64,000 bases of DNA from Shimia aestuarii (GCF_900114635.1 NZ_FOTQ01000005.1:228918-292917); one strand, 5' to 3'. Positions 18,938-28,766 are shown, counted from the stretch's first letter. The notes: generated from the sequence alone by a model not told the origin. Numbers and translations are program-made.

Positions 18938-19918
18938 TCATGCCACCATCAACTTGCGCAGGATGTCCGCCTCATGCGGCTTCAGACACACCCGCGCGGC
19001 ATGGGAAAACGCACTCTCGCGCTCACCGAGTTCGGGGAAAAGATGCAACACCTCGCCGCGCGTTTCCTCTTCGAGTGTGTCTAGGGCCTGAGGGCCCGGA
19101 AGAAAGCTTTCGCTCGGCGCGCCGTTGGCGAACACGATCTCGTGCCGGTCGAACAGGATATGCACATATGTCACCGACTGTTCCAACACCTGGCGCACCC
19201 CCTTCATCCCCAATAGCCCCTTGGCGGCAATCAACACTTCGGGTTCCTGAAAAAACAATTCGGACTGCGGCGGGCGCAGCAGCATCCGGTGATTGGGCGA
19301 CACCAGCAAGGCCCCGTGCGTGCCAAGCACATCTTCCCCGATCAGCACCGGCGCAGTCCTGCGGCTGGGCTTGATCGTTTTCCGGCCAATCCAGCGCAAC
19401 GGCTGGAACCCATTGTCCCGCGTCAGCACCCGATCCCCTTCACGCAAGGTCTCGATGGGTCTCTGCCCCATGTCGGTGACAATCATGGTGCCTGTGGTGA
19501 AGCACACCACCAGATCATCATAGGCAACGGCCCCGTCCGTGTTGAACGTGCCAAATGTATAGGTGACATTTGGGTCCAGCGGGAAATCCGAAACGATCAG
19601 CGGTCCGTAATTCGCTTGCCCGTTCGAGGCGAGAAAATAGACCGTGCCGCTCGACCCGTCCGATCCGGTCACTGTGTATTTGTAACGCACGTCGACGGTG
19701 TCACCTATGCCGATCCCGATCACATCCGACGCAATCACGTTCTGGTCCGGCACGTCCGAGCCACCCGTGTGGGTAAAGTCACCAAACTCGCTGTCCCGGA
19801 ACCCATCCGAATCGTCGATCAAAATCTGACCGGCGTCCGAAATGGTGAACGTGCCGGAATGCGGGTAGGTGCTATCCCCCCCGGTAATCCGGTAAACCTG
19901 TACTGTCTCGACTGCCAT
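18938..19918 (-). CDS. Hint-domain (Hedgehog/intein-like) protein
   Basis: 326 residues. The N-terminal part (about 1-140) is Asp/Gly/Thr-rich and beta-like, without a classical signal peptide. The Hint_2 domain (about 142-300) opens at CFTTGTMIVTD and shows ETLREGDRVLTRDNG, LVSPNHRMLL and VTYVHILFDRHEIVFANG. In Rhodobacterales such Hint proteins are frequent and often sit in secreted or toxin-like contexts; whether this one cleaves itself is unknown, since no canonical splice His-Asn is evident. ATG 19918 has an AGG seven bases upstream; a GTG at 19942 is the alternative. Stands alone. Confidence 0.8.
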   Translation of the reverse strand: MAVETVQVYRITGGDSTYPHSGTFTISDAGQILIDDSDGFRDSEFGDFTHTGGSDVPDQNVIASDVIGIGIGDTVDVRYKYTVTGSDGSSGTVYFLASNGQANYGPLIVSDFPLDPNVTYTFGTFNTDGAVAYDDLVVCFTTGTMIVTDMGQRPIETLREGDRVLTRDNGFQPLRWIGRKTIKPSRRTAPVLIGEDVLGTHGALLVSPNHRMLLRPPQSELFFQEPEVLIAAKGLLGMKGVRQVLEQSVTYVHILFDRHEIVFANGAPSESFLPGPQALDTLEEETRGEVLHLFPELGERESAFSHAARVCLKPHEADILRKLMVA

Positions 19919-20077
19919 CGTACTGCCTGAAAAACGCGTCACGCACAGGAAAGAGCCGCACTTCGAGTCGGTTTTCCCGCCCCCTCAGGCTAGGGCTCAA
20001 ACATGTCCAAAATTGGTTAAGAACCCGGCGAATTCGCACGCCGCGCATGGCCGAATAAAGGCCACCCAAACACTGCT

Positions 20078-21043
20078 CTAGCGGCCCAGCATCCACTGTC
20101 CGTCCGGCCAGAATGCGTGAAACGCAAAAGCGAACATCACATCGTGGGGCATATCCTGTCCGCCCGCGGTTCGCACCCGGATCGACCCAACATCCTTGCC
20201 CCGCCCAATGGTCCCGGTATCCAGCGCCGAGGCCTGCCCCGCCTCCCAGCGGATCACCACCCCCGCTTCGCGCAACTCGCCTGCTACGACCAGCCTTTCA
20301 AGCGGCCAGGCGCGGTCCCCAACACGCACCACCCGCGCCAGCGCAGCGATGCCATGCGGCGGCGACTCTCCGCTGTAAAGGAACGGCCGGGAAGAACTGT
20401 CATAGTTCACATATGGGTTGCTGCCATACCGCCTTGCATGCGCAGGCTGAGCCATCACCAACCCCTCGGGATGGCGCGCCCGGAACTGGTCCCAGCTTTC
20501 CATCCACGTTGGCAGTGCCCTGAGCTCCGCCCCCGTCATCTCCCCCACAATCCCGATGCCAAGCGCCTGCTGCCACCAGCTTTGCGTCTCGCGGTCGTAC
20601 ATCACCATGTCACTGTTGCGCAGCTTGCCCGACACACCAAAGGTCAACACCCTGCCCTTCACCCGCCGGTCAAAGGTCAGGGCCGAGTTGCACAAGGGGC
20701 AGAACGTGACCGCGATCGGCACGCCACCAACCTTGTCATTCACGATCTCATGCCACGTCAGGTAACGGATCGGATAGGCGCGCGGCTCCGCCCCCTTGAT
20801 CTCGACCGTCACCACTGGCTCCATGCCCATGATTCCGGTCTCATCACTGACCCGGATGAACTGCGGATCACTCAGCGCCGGAATCCCGTCCTTGGGCGGT
20901 CCACCGGACAGGATTTCAACCCAGTTTTCAACGCTGGTCCGGCTGAAATCCGTGTCCGGCCATTCGTGTTTCCAGAACTCCGGATCGGCATTTGCAGGAA
21001 CCGCCAGGGCCAGAGACGCTGCAAGAACGAGCTGTTTCAACAT
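20078..21043 (-). CDS. DUF3179 domain protein, secreted
   Basis: 321 residues with a clear signal peptide (LVLAASLALAVPANA, cleavage near residue 19). The body matches DUF3179: RYLTWHEIVND, VAVTFCPLCNSA-type segment with a CxxC pair (CPLC), and SWWQQALGIGIVGEMTG. The CxxC suggests metal or redox chemistry in the periplasm, but no activity is established. ATG 21043 is preceded by GGGAGGA. It follows the DUF4336 gene on the same strand after 71 bases. Confidence 0.85.
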   Translation of the reverse strand: MLKQLVLAASLALAVPANADPEFWKHEWPDTDFSRTSVENWVEILSGGPPKDGIPALSDPQFIRVSDETGIMGMEPVVTVEIKGAEPRAYPIRYLTWHEIVNDKVGGVPIAVTFCPLCNSALTFDRRVKGRVLTFGVSGKLRNSDMVMYDRETQSWWQQALGIGIVGEMTGAELRALPTWMESWDQFRARHPEGLVMAQPAHARRYGSNPYVNYDSSSRPFLYSGESPPHGIAALARVVRVGDRAWPLERLVVAGELREAGVVIRWEAGQASALDTGTIGRGKDVGSIRVRTAGGQDMPHDVMFAFAFHAFWPDGQWMLGR

Positions 21044-21114
21044 GGTTTGGTCCTCCCGATCCCACTCTGCGCGCGCCCGAGACCAGAACCAAGCCAAGCC
21101 TTTTCACGTCCCCG

Positions 21115-21849
21115 TCACCCGTGTTTCAGAACCGCTCCGAACGCGCCTTCAAGAAAAGCCCTGCCACGCGTCTTGATCCACGCCCCGTGCGCCAGCACCA
21201 CGCGCTCCGGGTCCCACGCCAATGTGCGCTGCAATTGGGGTCGCAAAACGGCCTTGTCAAATGTGGCCTTCATATCCGGCGGCATATGTCCCTGAGGCGC
21301 CGCAATTCCGGCCAGCCGTACAACGGGCCGCATCCACCAAGGCAGTTTCGCCGGCTCAAAGTTCTCAATCAGGTCCGTCAGGATAAGCGTCCGGCTGGCC
21401 TTGTGAAAGAACACCGCCTCCCGATGTAAATTGCTGCCCTCAACAACGAACCCGTCAATCTCATCGCCGCAGGGCATCTCCGCCCCCTCCAGCGCCCGAT
21501 CGAAGTGAAGCGCCAGCCCCTTCTTCGCGGCCCGCTCAACCACACCCGGCGCGGCCCAGCTCTCCGCATCGTGAAAGGCGGCCTGCCACTCGGCCACATA
21601 GGCATAATGTATCCAGTTCGGGGCGACCAGAAAGGCAACCTTGCCAAGCGCGGCGATCTCGGCCTGCAACTCGGGTGTTAGCCGTGTTGGGGAATGAACC
21701 CAAAGCCGCCCGTCCGACAGGCGCGCAACCGTGGCGCGGGTCGAAAACGGCAACCCGTAAAACGAAATCGCCGGGCCATCTATGATCCAGAGGCCCGGCG
21801 CAATTTCTTTCGGCGTATCAAGCGGTTCGTATCCGGTTGACCCGCCCAT
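21115..21849 (-). CDS. DUF4336 domain protein
   Basis: 244 residues. The order of elements (APGLWIIDGP, TRATVARLSDGRLWVHSP, FLVAPNWIHYAYVAEW, and a late VVLAHGAWI) is that of DUF4336, a group distantly like metallo-beta-lactamase-fold hydrolases with a degraded metal site. No enzyme activity is assigned. The GTG and ATG at 21852 and 21849 lie directly after the stop of the periplasmic cyclophilin, so the two are one operon; ATG 21849 is chosen. Confidence 0.8.
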   Translation of the reverse strand: MGGSTGYEPLDTPKEIAPGLWIIDGPAISFYGLPFSTRATVARLSDGRLWVHSPTRLTPELQAEIAALGKVAFLVAPNWIHYAYVAEWQAAFHDAESWAAPGVVERAAKKGLALHFDRALEGAEMPCGDEIDGFVVEGSNLHREAVFFHKASRTLILTDLIENFEPAKLPWWMRPVVRLAGIAAPQGHMPPDMKATFDKAVLRPQLQRTLAWDPERVVLAHGAWIKTRGRAFLEGAFGAVLKHG

Positions 21850-21852
21850 CAC

Positions 21853-22407
21853 TTATTCGGTCACGGTGACTTTTTTCATCGCGTCCGGCTGGCCGATCAC
21901 GGCGCCATTACGCCCCTTGCCCAGCTTGATTGCGTCCACGACATCCATCCCGTCCGTGACTTTGCCAACAACGGTGTATTGACCGTTCAGGAAGTCACCA
22001 TCGTCAAACATGATGAAGAACTGCGAGTTGGCGCTGTCGGGGTCCTGCGAGCGCGCCATGCCGACAACGCCGCGTTGGAACCGCATCGACGAGAACTCTG
22101 CCGGCAGGTCGGGGCGGCTCGAACCGCCACGCCCGGCCATGCGCATGTCGCCGCCCATCTTGCCGAATTGCACATCGCCCGTCTGGGCCATGAAGCCTTC
22201 GATCACGCGGTGAAACACCACCCCGTCATAGGCCCCTTCCGAGGCCAGCGCGGTGATCTGTTCCACGTGCTTGGGCGCGACGTCTTCGAACAGGTCGATG
22301 GTGACGGTGCCGTTGGCCCCTTCCCCGGCGATCTCGATCTGGAGGCCGCTTGCCCAAACCGGTGCGGCCAACAGCGCGAACGCCGCAGCCAGTTTAACCG
22401 TCGACAT
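21853..22407 (-). CDS. Periplasmic peptidyl-prolyl cis-trans isomerase (cyclophilin type)
   Basis: 184 residues with a signal peptide (LAAAFALLAAPVWA, cleavage about residue 19). The cyclophilin core is intact: VVFHRVIEGFMAQTGD, FQRGVVGMARSQDPDSANSQFFI, FLNGQYTVVGKV. It should speed proline isomerisation in exported proteins. The start overlaps the stop of the cytoplasmic cyclophilin by 14 bases, so the pair probably arose by tandem duplication and is co-transcribed. Confidence 0.93.
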   Translation of the reverse strand: MSTVKLAAAFALLAAPVWASGLQIEIAGEGANGTVTIDLFEDVAPKHVEQITALASEGAYDGVVFHRVIEGFMAQTGDVQFGKMGGDMRMAGRGGSSRPDLPAEFSSMRFQRGVVGMARSQDPDSANSQFFIMFDDGDFLNGQYTVVGKVTDGMDVVDAIKLGKGRNGAVIGQPDAMKKVTVTE

Positions 22408-22906
22408 CGGCCGCCACCTTCACGCTGATCATACGGTCCGGATTGACAGGCGGCTCACCGCGGTTGATCGCGTCAACATGTTCCATCCCCGAGATCACGC
22501 GGCCATAAACCGTATATTGACCATTCAGGAAATGATTGTCCTTGAAGTTGATGAAGAACTGGCTGTTCGCGGAATCCGGCATCTGGCTGCGCGCCGCGCC
22601 CAGCGTGCCACGGTCATGCGGAATGCGGCTGAACTCGGCTTTGAGGTTGGGCAGGTCGCTGCCCCCGGTGCCCGCGCGGCGCAGGTCAAAGTTGTTTTCC
22701 ATGTTGCCGTTGGCCACGTCGCCGGTCTGGGCCATGAACCCCTCGATCACGCGATGAAAGCAGACGTTGTCATACTGGCCCGAACGCGCCAGTTCCTTCA
22801 TCCGCTCGGAATGCCCGGGCGCGATGTCCGGCATCAGCTCGATCACGACGGTGCCGCTGCTGAGTTCCATCAGGATCGTGTTTTCGGGGTCTTTGATCTC
22901 GGCCAT
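22394..22906 (-). CDS. Cytoplasmic peptidyl-prolyl cis-trans isomerase (cyclophilin type)
   Basis: 170 residues, one cyclophilin domain without a signal peptide. CFHRVIEGFMAQTGD and SANSQFFINF carry the active-site Arg, Phe and Gln positions. It is first in the operon with the periplasmic cyclophilin and DUF4336; GGAGAG stands before the ATG. It is divergent from pgk, with a 129-base shared upstream region. Confidence 0.93.
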   Translation of the reverse strand: MAEIKDPENTILMELSSGTVVIELMPDIAPGHSERMKELARSGQYDNVCFHRVIEGFMAQTGDVANGNMENNFDLRRAGTGGSDLPNLKAEFSRIPHDRGTLGAARSQMPDSANSQFFINFKDNHFLNGQYTVYGRVISGMEHVDAINRGEPPVNPDRMISVKVAADVDG

Positions 22907-23035
22907 GGGGCTCTCCTGTCTGTTTGCTTGTGCGCTAGTTAATCACCGTCGCGCCGAAAGCCAAGAGAGCGCATTGACCCCACGCCTGTTTCGGCTAGGA
23001 AAGGCGCAACGCATTTGCATATGGAGATTGGGAAC

Positions 23036-24226
23036 ATGGCCTGGAAAACCCTCGACCAGATGGACCTGGCAGGAAAACGCGTGCTCACGCGTGTCGACAT
23101 CAACGTGCCGGTTGTCGAAGGCACCGTGACCGACGCTACCCGCATCAAACGCATCGTTCCCACGGTCAAGGACATCCTCGCCGCTGGCGGCAAGCCGATC
23201 CTGCTGGCGCATTTCGGCCGCCCGGGCGGCGAGCGTGTCGAGAACCTTTCCCTGCAACAGCTGGTCCCGACCCTGGAAAAAGCTTTTGGTGCTCCGGTTC
23301 TCTTTGCAGCCGACTGCATCGGCCCCGCGGCACAGGCCGCGGTTGACGCCTTGACCTACGGACAGGTTCTGCTTCTCGAAAACACCCGTTTCCACAAAGG
23401 CGAAACCAAGAATGATCCCGAGCTGACCGCCGAAATGGCGAAGCTGGGCGATGCCTATTGCAACGACGCTTTTTCGGCCGCCCACCGCGCCCATTCATCG
23501 ACCTGCGGTCTGGCCGAACATCTGCCTGCCTGCGCAGGGCGCCTGATGCAAGCCGAACTCTCGGCCCTCGAAAGCGCGCTCGGCAATCCCCAGCGCCCCG
23601 TGACCGCCGTAGTTGGCGGGGCCAAGGTCTCGACCAAGCTCGAACTCCTGTCCAACCTTGTTGAAAAGGTCGACACGCTGGTCATTGGTGGCGGCATGGC
23701 CAACACCTTCCTCATGGCCCAGGGCAACCCGATCGGAAAATCGCTGGCCGAACGGCTCATGGTCGACACCGCTCGTGAAATCATGACCAAGGCCGACGGG
23801 CTGAACTGCACCATTCTTTTGCCCCGCGATGTCGTGGTGGCGCGCAAGTTCGAAGCCAACGCCGAGAACGAAACCGTCCCCGCTGATCAATGCCCCGAGG
23901 ACGCCATGATCCTTGATGCCGGTGCTGAAAGCGTCGCCGCCATCGACGCGGTTTTCCAGGACAGCAAGACCCTGATCTGGAACGGCCCGCTGGGTGCCTT
24001 TGAAATCGAACCCTTTGACACCGCCACCAACGCCGCCGCATTGAAAGCCGCCGCGCGCACCAAGTCGGGTGACCTGATCTCGGTTGCAGGGGGCGGCGAT
24101 ACTGTCGCGGCGCTCAACGCGTCCGGCGCGGCCAAGGATTTCACCTATATCTCCACTGCCGGGGGCGCCTTCCTCGAATGGATGGAAGGCAAGGTTCTCC
24201 CCGGCGTCGCCGCGCTCGACCATTAA
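23036..24226 (+). CDS. pgk: Phosphoglycerate kinase
   Basis: 396 residues, normal for bacterial PGK. It interconverts 1,3-bisphosphoglycerate and 3-phosphoglycerate with ADP/ATP. Visible are [12 protein letters not shown] at the N-terminus, [21 protein letters not shown], the nucleotide-binding [14 protein letters not shown], and [12 protein letters not shown] near the end. ATG 23036 follows GGAGATTGGG; seven upstream codons are not needed. The class I aldolase gene follows in the same direction, giving a small glycolytic/gluconeogenic group. Confidence 0.97.
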   Translation: MAWKTLDQMDLAGKRVLTRVDINVPVVEGTVTDATRIKRIVPTVKDILAAGGKPILLAHFGRPGGERVENLSLQQLVPTLEKAFGAPVLFAADCIGPAAQAAVDALTYGQVLLLENTRFHKGETKNDPELTAEMAKLGDAYCNDAFSAAHRAHSSTCGLAEHLPACAGRLMQAELSALESALGNPQRPVTAVVGGAKVSTKLELLSNLVEKVDTLVIGGGMANTFLMAQGNPIGKSLAERLMVDTAREIMTKADGLNCTILLPRDVVVARKFEANAENETVPADQCPEDAMILDAGAESVAAIDAVFQDSKTLIWNGPLGAFEIEPFDTATNAAALKAAARTKSGDLISVAGGGDTVAALNASGAAKDFTYISTAGGAFLEWMEGKVLPGVAALDH

Positions 24227-24362
24227 GCAAACCCTGACGCTGACCCGCTGTTTTGCCAGCGGGTTAGCGCCACCATAATTGCAAGCCCGGCGTGCGTGGA
24301 CTAGAAGCAGGTCAAACGTGCCCGGCCGGGCCAAACCACCAACATTTCAAGGCGAAACAGAT

Positions 24363-25256
24363 ATGTCCAAACAGTCCCAAGCAGAAAAGATCTCAAACGG
24401 CGCAGGCTTTATCGCGGCCCTTGACCAATCCGGTGGCTCCACCCCCAAGGCCCTGCGCCTCTACGGGATCGAAGAAGACGCCTATTCCGGCGACGAGGAA
24501 ATGTTTGCCCTGATCCACGACATGCGCGCCCGCATCGCCAAGGCGCCCGCCTTTACCGGCGACAAGGTGGTTGGCGCGATCCTGTTCGAGATGACCATGG
24601 ACCGCGAAATCGACGGCATCCCTACCGCGACCTTCCTCTGGGAACAGCGGGGCGTGGTGCCCTTCCTCAAGGTCGACAAAGGCCTGGAAGACGAAGCCAA
24701 CGGCGTGCAGGTCATGAAACCCATGCCCGAACTCGACACGCTCTGCGAACGCGCCGTGGCCAAGGGCATCTTCGGCACCAAGATGCGCTCGGTGGTGAAC
24801 TCGGCAAATGCCGAAGGCATCAGGGCTGTCGTGGCGCAGCAATTCATGATCGGGGAACAGATCCTGCGCCACGGGCTGGTGCCGATTATCGAACCCGAAG
24901 TGAACATCAACGCCGCGGACAAGGCCGAAGCCGAAGACATCCTTCTTACCGAACTCAAAAGCGCGCTCGACGCCCTGCCCGAGGACCAGCAGGTCATGCT
25001 CAAGCTGACCCTGCCCGAGGCCGACAACCATTACCTGCCGCTGGTCAACCATCCGCGCGTGATGAAAGTTGTTGCCCTGTCCGGCGGCTATAGCCGCGAT
25101 GAAGCCAATGACCGCCTGTCGCGTCAGACCGGCATGATCGCCAGCTTCTCCCGCGCCCTGACCGAAGGTCTGAGCGCACAGCAGGACGACGCTGCCTTCA
25201 ATGCCAAGATCGCGGACTCGATCGAAAGCATCTATCAGGCCTCCGTCGCAGGCTGA
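24363..25256 (+). CDS. fda: Class I fructose-bisphosphate aldolase
   Basis: 297 residues, the length of the bacterial class I (Schiff-base) fructose-1,6-bisphosphate aldolase group. [20 protein letters not shown] is the family N-terminus, and the conserved Lys in KMRSVV and PIIEPEVNI segments fit the barrel. It cleaves fructose-1,6-bisphosphate to triose phosphates. The ATG at 24363 gives the usual start MSKQSQAEK. Lies 136 bases after pgk; a hairpin at 24243-24264 without a T run separates them weakly. Confidence 0.9.
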   Translation: MSKQSQAEKISNGAGFIAALDQSGGSTPKALRLYGIEEDAYSGDEEMFALIHDMRARIAKAPAFTGDKVVGAILFEMTMDREIDGIPTATFLWEQRGVVPFLKVDKGLEDEANGVQVMKPMPELDTLCERAVAKGIFGTKMRSVVNSANAEGIRAVVAQQFMIGEQILRHGLVPIIEPEVNINAADKAEAEDILLTELKSALDALPEDQQVMLKLTLPEADNHYLPLVNHPRVMKVVALSGGYSRDEANDRLSRQTGMIASFSRALTEGLSAQQDDAAFNAKIADSIESIYQASVAG

Positions 25257-25261
25257 TCCTG

Positions 25262-25345
25262 ACACGCGACGCGCACCGGCGGCGTCCCACATTCGGGGGG
25301 CGTTGCCCGTGTCACAGCCTTGCTGTGACTCCCCCAGGGTATTTC
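25262..25345. repeat. Probable dispersed intergenic repeat
   Basis: The 283-base gap between the aldolase and the AidB-like gene holds no gene. It contains GGGGGGCGTTGCCC, a perfect hairpin GTCACAGC-CTT-GCTGTGAC (25311-25329) and then CCCCCAGGGTATTT. From general familiarity this layout (G-rich block, hairpin, CCCCAG-G-GTATTT) recurs between genes in Rhodobacterales genomes; it occurs once in this window, so the repeat status is not shown here. The hairpin might also act as a terminator for the aldolase gene, though no T run follows. Confidence 0.35.
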
Positions 25346-25539
25346 AAGACCATTGAGAAACAGAGCCGCACGGTGGTTTAACGCCGCCGTGGCGCGCCTG
25401 TTTGCCGACGCAATACCGACATTATACCGACGCAAAACCGATCTGCTTTTTGGAGCCTTTTTGCCTGTTAACCAAGGGATCCTGCGTGATTCGCCACTGA
25501 TGGCCGAGGAGCTCGGCGCCCGGTCCCTTCATTGCGCCT

Positions 25540-27168
25540 TTACGACCCGTTTGCCAACCGGCTCAGGATCGCATCCACGTCAAGCCCCGATACCGCGCCA
25601 TGCACCGACCCGCGCGCGCCCACAACCCGGCTGGTGACATAGCCCTCAGCCACCGCGTTCGGGGCGCTCCGGATCAACGCCGCCGCCGTAAGCAGCGTGG
25701 CAAGGCTCTCGGAAAACCACCGCGCCTCGGCCTCCTGCGGCAACCCCGGCCAGCGCTCAAAATGGCCCTTCAGCGCCGCGTCATAGCGCCGATCCGCGCC
25801 GCTCACGCTCTCCAAATCCTTGCGCAAAACCGCCCCGGTCTCCGGCTCCCGAACCAAAGCCCGCATCACATCAAGGCAAATCACATTGCCCGATCCTTCC
25901 CAGATCGAGTTCAGCGGCGCCTCGCGATACAGCATCGGCATCGGCGTTTCCTCGACATATCCAACGCCGCCCAGCACCTCCATCGCCTCCCCAACGACGG
26001 CAATACAGCGCTTGTTGTTCAGATACTTAGCCAACGCCACACCGATCCGAGCCAGGGCCCGGCTCTCCTCATCCTCCCGATCAAACGCGGCCGCCATGGA
26101 CATCGCCACCGCCAGCGCGCCCTCGGTGTCCAACGCCAGATCGGCCAGCACCGAGCGCATCAACGGCTGGTCAATCAGGCGACGCTGAAAGGCAGACCGC
26201 CCCTCAACCCACCAGTGCGCCTCGGCCAGCGCCGCCCGCATCAACCCGGCAGGCGCCAACGCGGTATCCAGCCGCGTGTGATGCACCATCTCGATGATCG
26301 TGCGTACCCCGGCCCCCTCATCGCCCAGCCGATAGGCCAGCGCGTCGACATATTCGATCTCGGAACTGGCATTGGCCTGGTTGCCCAGCTTGTTCTTGAG
26401 TCGCTGAATGCGGAACCCGTTGCGCTCCCCGTCCAGCCAACGCGGCACGAGGAAACAGGTCAAACCGCCCTCGGCCTGCGCCAAAGTCAGGAACCCGTCA
26501 CACATCGGCGCCGAACAGAACCATTTATGCCCGTTCAACCGATACACGTCGCCCTCCCGCACCGCCCGCGTGGTGTTGGCCCGCACGTCCGAGCCACCCT
26601 GTTTCTCGGTCATCGCCATGCCCAGAGTCGCCCCGGCCTTTTCTTCAATCGGGCGCATCGACGGATCATAAATCCCTGACGACAAACGCGGAATCCATGT
26701 CTCGGCCAATTTCTGATCCGCCTGCAGCGCTGGTACCGCCGCATAGGTCATCGTCAATGGACAGGCCACGCCCGGCTCCAGCTGTGCCTGAAAATAGGCC
26801 ATCGCGGCATGGGTCGCATGTCCCCCCGGCTGCCCGGTCCAGGCCACGCTGGCATAGCCCGCGCCCAGCCCCTCCTGCATCAACTTGTGATAGCCGGGAT
26901 GAAACTCGACCTCGTCGACCCGTCGCCCGGAGCGGTCAAAAAGCTTGAGCCGCGGCAGATCACGCTGCGCATCCGTGGCCGCCTGCAATAGCGCCTCGGA
27001 CCCATAAAGCGCCCCGACCCGGGCCAACCGGGCCCCATCCGCACCCGCCGCCCCGGCATGGTCGCGCAGGGCCAAATCGTTGGCCCACAAGTCGCGCGCC
27101 CCACGCGGTGTCGGCTGGTTGAAGACTTCGTGTGTACCCAAGCGGCTGACCGGATCTGAAACTGTCAT
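25540..27168 (-). CDS. Acyl-CoA dehydrogenase family protein, AidB-like
   Basis: 542 residues, the size of AidB and longer than ordinary acyl-CoA dehydrogenases (about 380). MTEKQGGSDVRAN and HKWFCSAPMCDGFL are AidB-type flavin-domain motifs; LGGVGYVEETPMPMLYREAPLNSIWEGSGN, quoted here only by its ends LGGVGYVEE and SIWEGSGN, is the C-terminal signature. AidB binds FAD and double-stranded DNA in the response to alkylation in E. coli; a catabolic role is also possible. No Ada-like gene is near. Start ATG 27168 is fixed by AGGGAGA; 64 upstream codons are not supported. Confidence 0.88.
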   Translation of the reverse strand: MTVSDPVSRLGTHEVFNQPTPRGARDLWANDLALRDHAGAAGADGARLARVGALYGSEALLQAATDAQRDLPRLKLFDRSGRRVDEVEFHPGYHKLMQEGLGAGYASVAWTGQPGGHATHAAMAYFQAQLEPGVACPLTMTYAAVPALQADQKLAETWIPRLSSGIYDPSMRPIEEKAGATLGMAMTEKQGGSDVRANTTRAVREGDVYRLNGHKWFCSAPMCDGFLTLAQAEGGLTCFLVPRWLDGERNGFRIQRLKNKLGNQANASSEIEYVDALAYRLGDEGAGVRTIIEMVHHTRLDTALAPAGLMRAALAEAHWWVEGRSAFQRRLIDQPLMRSVLADLALDTEGALAVAMSMAAAFDREDEESRALARIGVALAKYLNNKRCIAVVGEAMEVLGGVGYVEETPMPMLYREAPLNSIWEGSGNVICLDVMRALVREPETGAVLRKDLESVSGADRRYDAALKGHFERWPGLPQEAEARWFSESLATLLTAAALIRSAPNAVAEGYVTSRVVGARGSVHGAVSGLDVDAILSRLANGS

Positions 27169-27332
27169 GATGTTCTCCCTCGTCGCCAGCCTGCCAAAGG
27201 AATCCGCCCCGACCAAGCTCGCCGTTGCGTCACATTTTTGTTGCCCGAACGTGGGTTTAGGGGATTCACAGGACGAATCAGATATGGCATAGTTCCTGCA
27301 CACGCCCCGGCAAGAGGGCACAAGAGGCAGGC

Positions 27333-27635
27333 ATGACAACGCAAAAATCCAGACCAGCAATCGGTGCGCTCGTGTTCTTCGGGCTGGCTTTTGCCTTGTC
27401 TTCCTACTTCACTTTTGCCGCCGTTCAGGGCGACTATGGCCTGTTCCGCCGGGTGGAAATCCTTGCTGAAAAAGAAAAGCTGCAAGCCGAACTGGCCGAA
27501 GTGCAAGCGCAAGTGGCGCATATGGAAAATATCACGCACCGCCTGTCGGACGAGTATCTCGACCTTGATTTGCTCGACCAGCAGGTGCGCGATGTGCTTG
27601 GGATGATCCGCGCCGACGAGATCGTGATCCGCTAA
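27333..27635 (+). CDS. FtsB/DivIC-like septum formation protein
   Basis: 100 residues: a short cytoplasmic N-terminus, one transmembrane helix (about 10-29), then a periplasmic coiled coil (about 37-75) and a short tail. This layout and the position upstream of pdhA match the septum-initiator (FtsB/DivIC) proteins of alphaproteobacteria, which bridge FtsL and FtsQ in the divisome. Divergent from the AidB-like gene and 118 bases before pdhA. Confidence 0.85.
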   Translation: MTTQKSRPAIGALVFFGLAFALSSYFTFAAVQGDYGLFRRVEILAEKEKLQAELAEVQAQVAHMENITHRLSDEYLDLDLLDQQVRDVLGMIRADEIVIR

Positions 27636-27697
27636 ACTCCTCAAGACACTGAAAAGAAAAACACTTTTCCGCTCGCAAGTACCGCACGTCTGCGCTA

Positions 27698-27737
27698 CGC
27701 TGAAATCCTGTATTGTTTAACGCTAAACTATTCAGCG
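27698..27737. promoter_or_regulatory. Nested inverted repeats upstream of pdhA
   Basis: An outer pair CGCTGAA (27698-27704) and TTCAGCG (27731-27737) encloses an inner pair GTTTA-ACGC-TAAAC (27715-27728). The block sits 17-56 bases before the pdhA start, where an operator for a pyruvate-responsive or other regulator could act. The regulator is unknown; chance is not excluded. Confidence 0.4.
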
Positions 27738-27753
27738 TTCGGGAGGGAATGGA

Positions 27754-28743
27754 ATGGCGGCCAGACGCACCACCAAGAAGACGAATGTCTCTGGGGATGA
27801 GCTCAAACAGTTCTATCGGGACATGCTTTTGATCAGGCGTTTCGAAGAGAAAGCGGGTCAGCTTTACGGAATGGGGCTGATCGGGGGCTTCTGTCACCTT
27901 TATATCGGTCAGGAAGCGGTCGTCGTGGGTTTGGAAGCCGCTGCCGAGGAAGGCGACAAGCGGATCACGTCATACCGGGATCACGGCCACATGCTGGCCT
28001 GTGGCATGGACCCCAACGGCGTCATGGCCGAACTGACGGGCCGCGAGGGCGGCTATTCAAAAGGCAAGGGCGGCTCGATGCACATGTTCTCGAAGGAGAA
28101 GCATTTCTACGGCGGCCATGGTATCGTGGGGGCGCAGGTGCCGCTTGGCGCAGGGTTGGCCTTTGCCGACAAATACAAGGGCAATGGACGGGTCACATTC
28201 ACCTATTTCGGTGACGGCGCCGCCAATCAGGGCCAGGTTTATGAGACCTTCAACATGGCGGCCCTTTGGGACCTGCCTGTGATTTTTGTCATTGAAAACA
28301 ATCAGTATGCGATGGGCACCGCTCAGAAACGCTCGACATCGACCCCCGATATCCACACCCGCGGTGAGGCGTTCGGCATTCCCGGTGAAGCGGTCGACGG
28401 CATGGATGTGCTGGCCGTCAAAGACGCCGGCGAACGCGCAGTGGCCCACTGCCGAAAGGGCAAGGGCCCTTATATTCTCGAGGTGAAAACCTATCGCTAT
28501 CGCGGTCACTCGATGTCAGACCCGGCCAAGTACCGGACGCGCGAAGAAGTGCAGAAGATGCGCGAGGAGCGTGACGCGATCGAACATGTGCGCCACCTGA
28601 TCCTTGAGGGCAAACACGCCAGCGAAGACGATCTCAAGGCGATCGACAAGGAGATCAAGGCGGTGGTGAACGCCAGCGCCGATTTCGCCAAGGAAAGCCC
28701 CCTGCCCGCAGCCGAAGAGCTGTGGACGGACATCTACGCGTGA
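27754..28743 (+). CDS. pdhA: Pyruvate dehydrogenase E1 component, alpha subunit
   Basis: 329 residues, normal for the heterotetrameric E1 alpha. The thiamine diphosphate motif runs from FGDGAANQGQ to IENNQYAMGT (the GDG-x-N pattern), and YRYRGHSMSDPAKYR is the conserved phosphorylation-loop segment. With PdhB it decarboxylates pyruvate and acetylates the lipoyl arm. GGGAGGGAATGGA stands before ATG 27754. First gene of pdhA-pdhB-pdhC, 23 bases before pdhB. Confidence 0.97.
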   Translation: MAARRTTKKTNVSGDELKQFYRDMLLIRRFEEKAGQLYGMGLIGGFCHLYIGQEAVVVGLEAAAEEGDKRITSYRDHGHMLACGMDPNGVMAELTGREGGYSKGKGGSMHMFSKEKHFYGGHGIVGAQVPLGAGLAFADKYKGNGRVTFTYFGDGAANQGQVYETFNMAALWDLPVIFVIENNQYAMGTAQKRSTSTPDIHTRGEAFGIPGEAVDGMDVLAVKDAGERAVAHCRKGKGPYILEVKTYRYRGHSMSDPAKYRTREEVQKMREERDAIEHVRHLILEGKHASEDDLKAIDKEIKAVVNASADFAKESPLPAAEELWTDIYA

Positions 28744-28766
28744 TCTGACAGAGGAGAGTTGAAAAG

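Noticed and set aside
24243..24264. Hairpin ACCCGCTG / CAGCGGGT after pgk as a terminator
   Set aside because: Stem is followed by TAGCGCC rather than a T run; at best a weak terminator between pgk and the aldolase gene.
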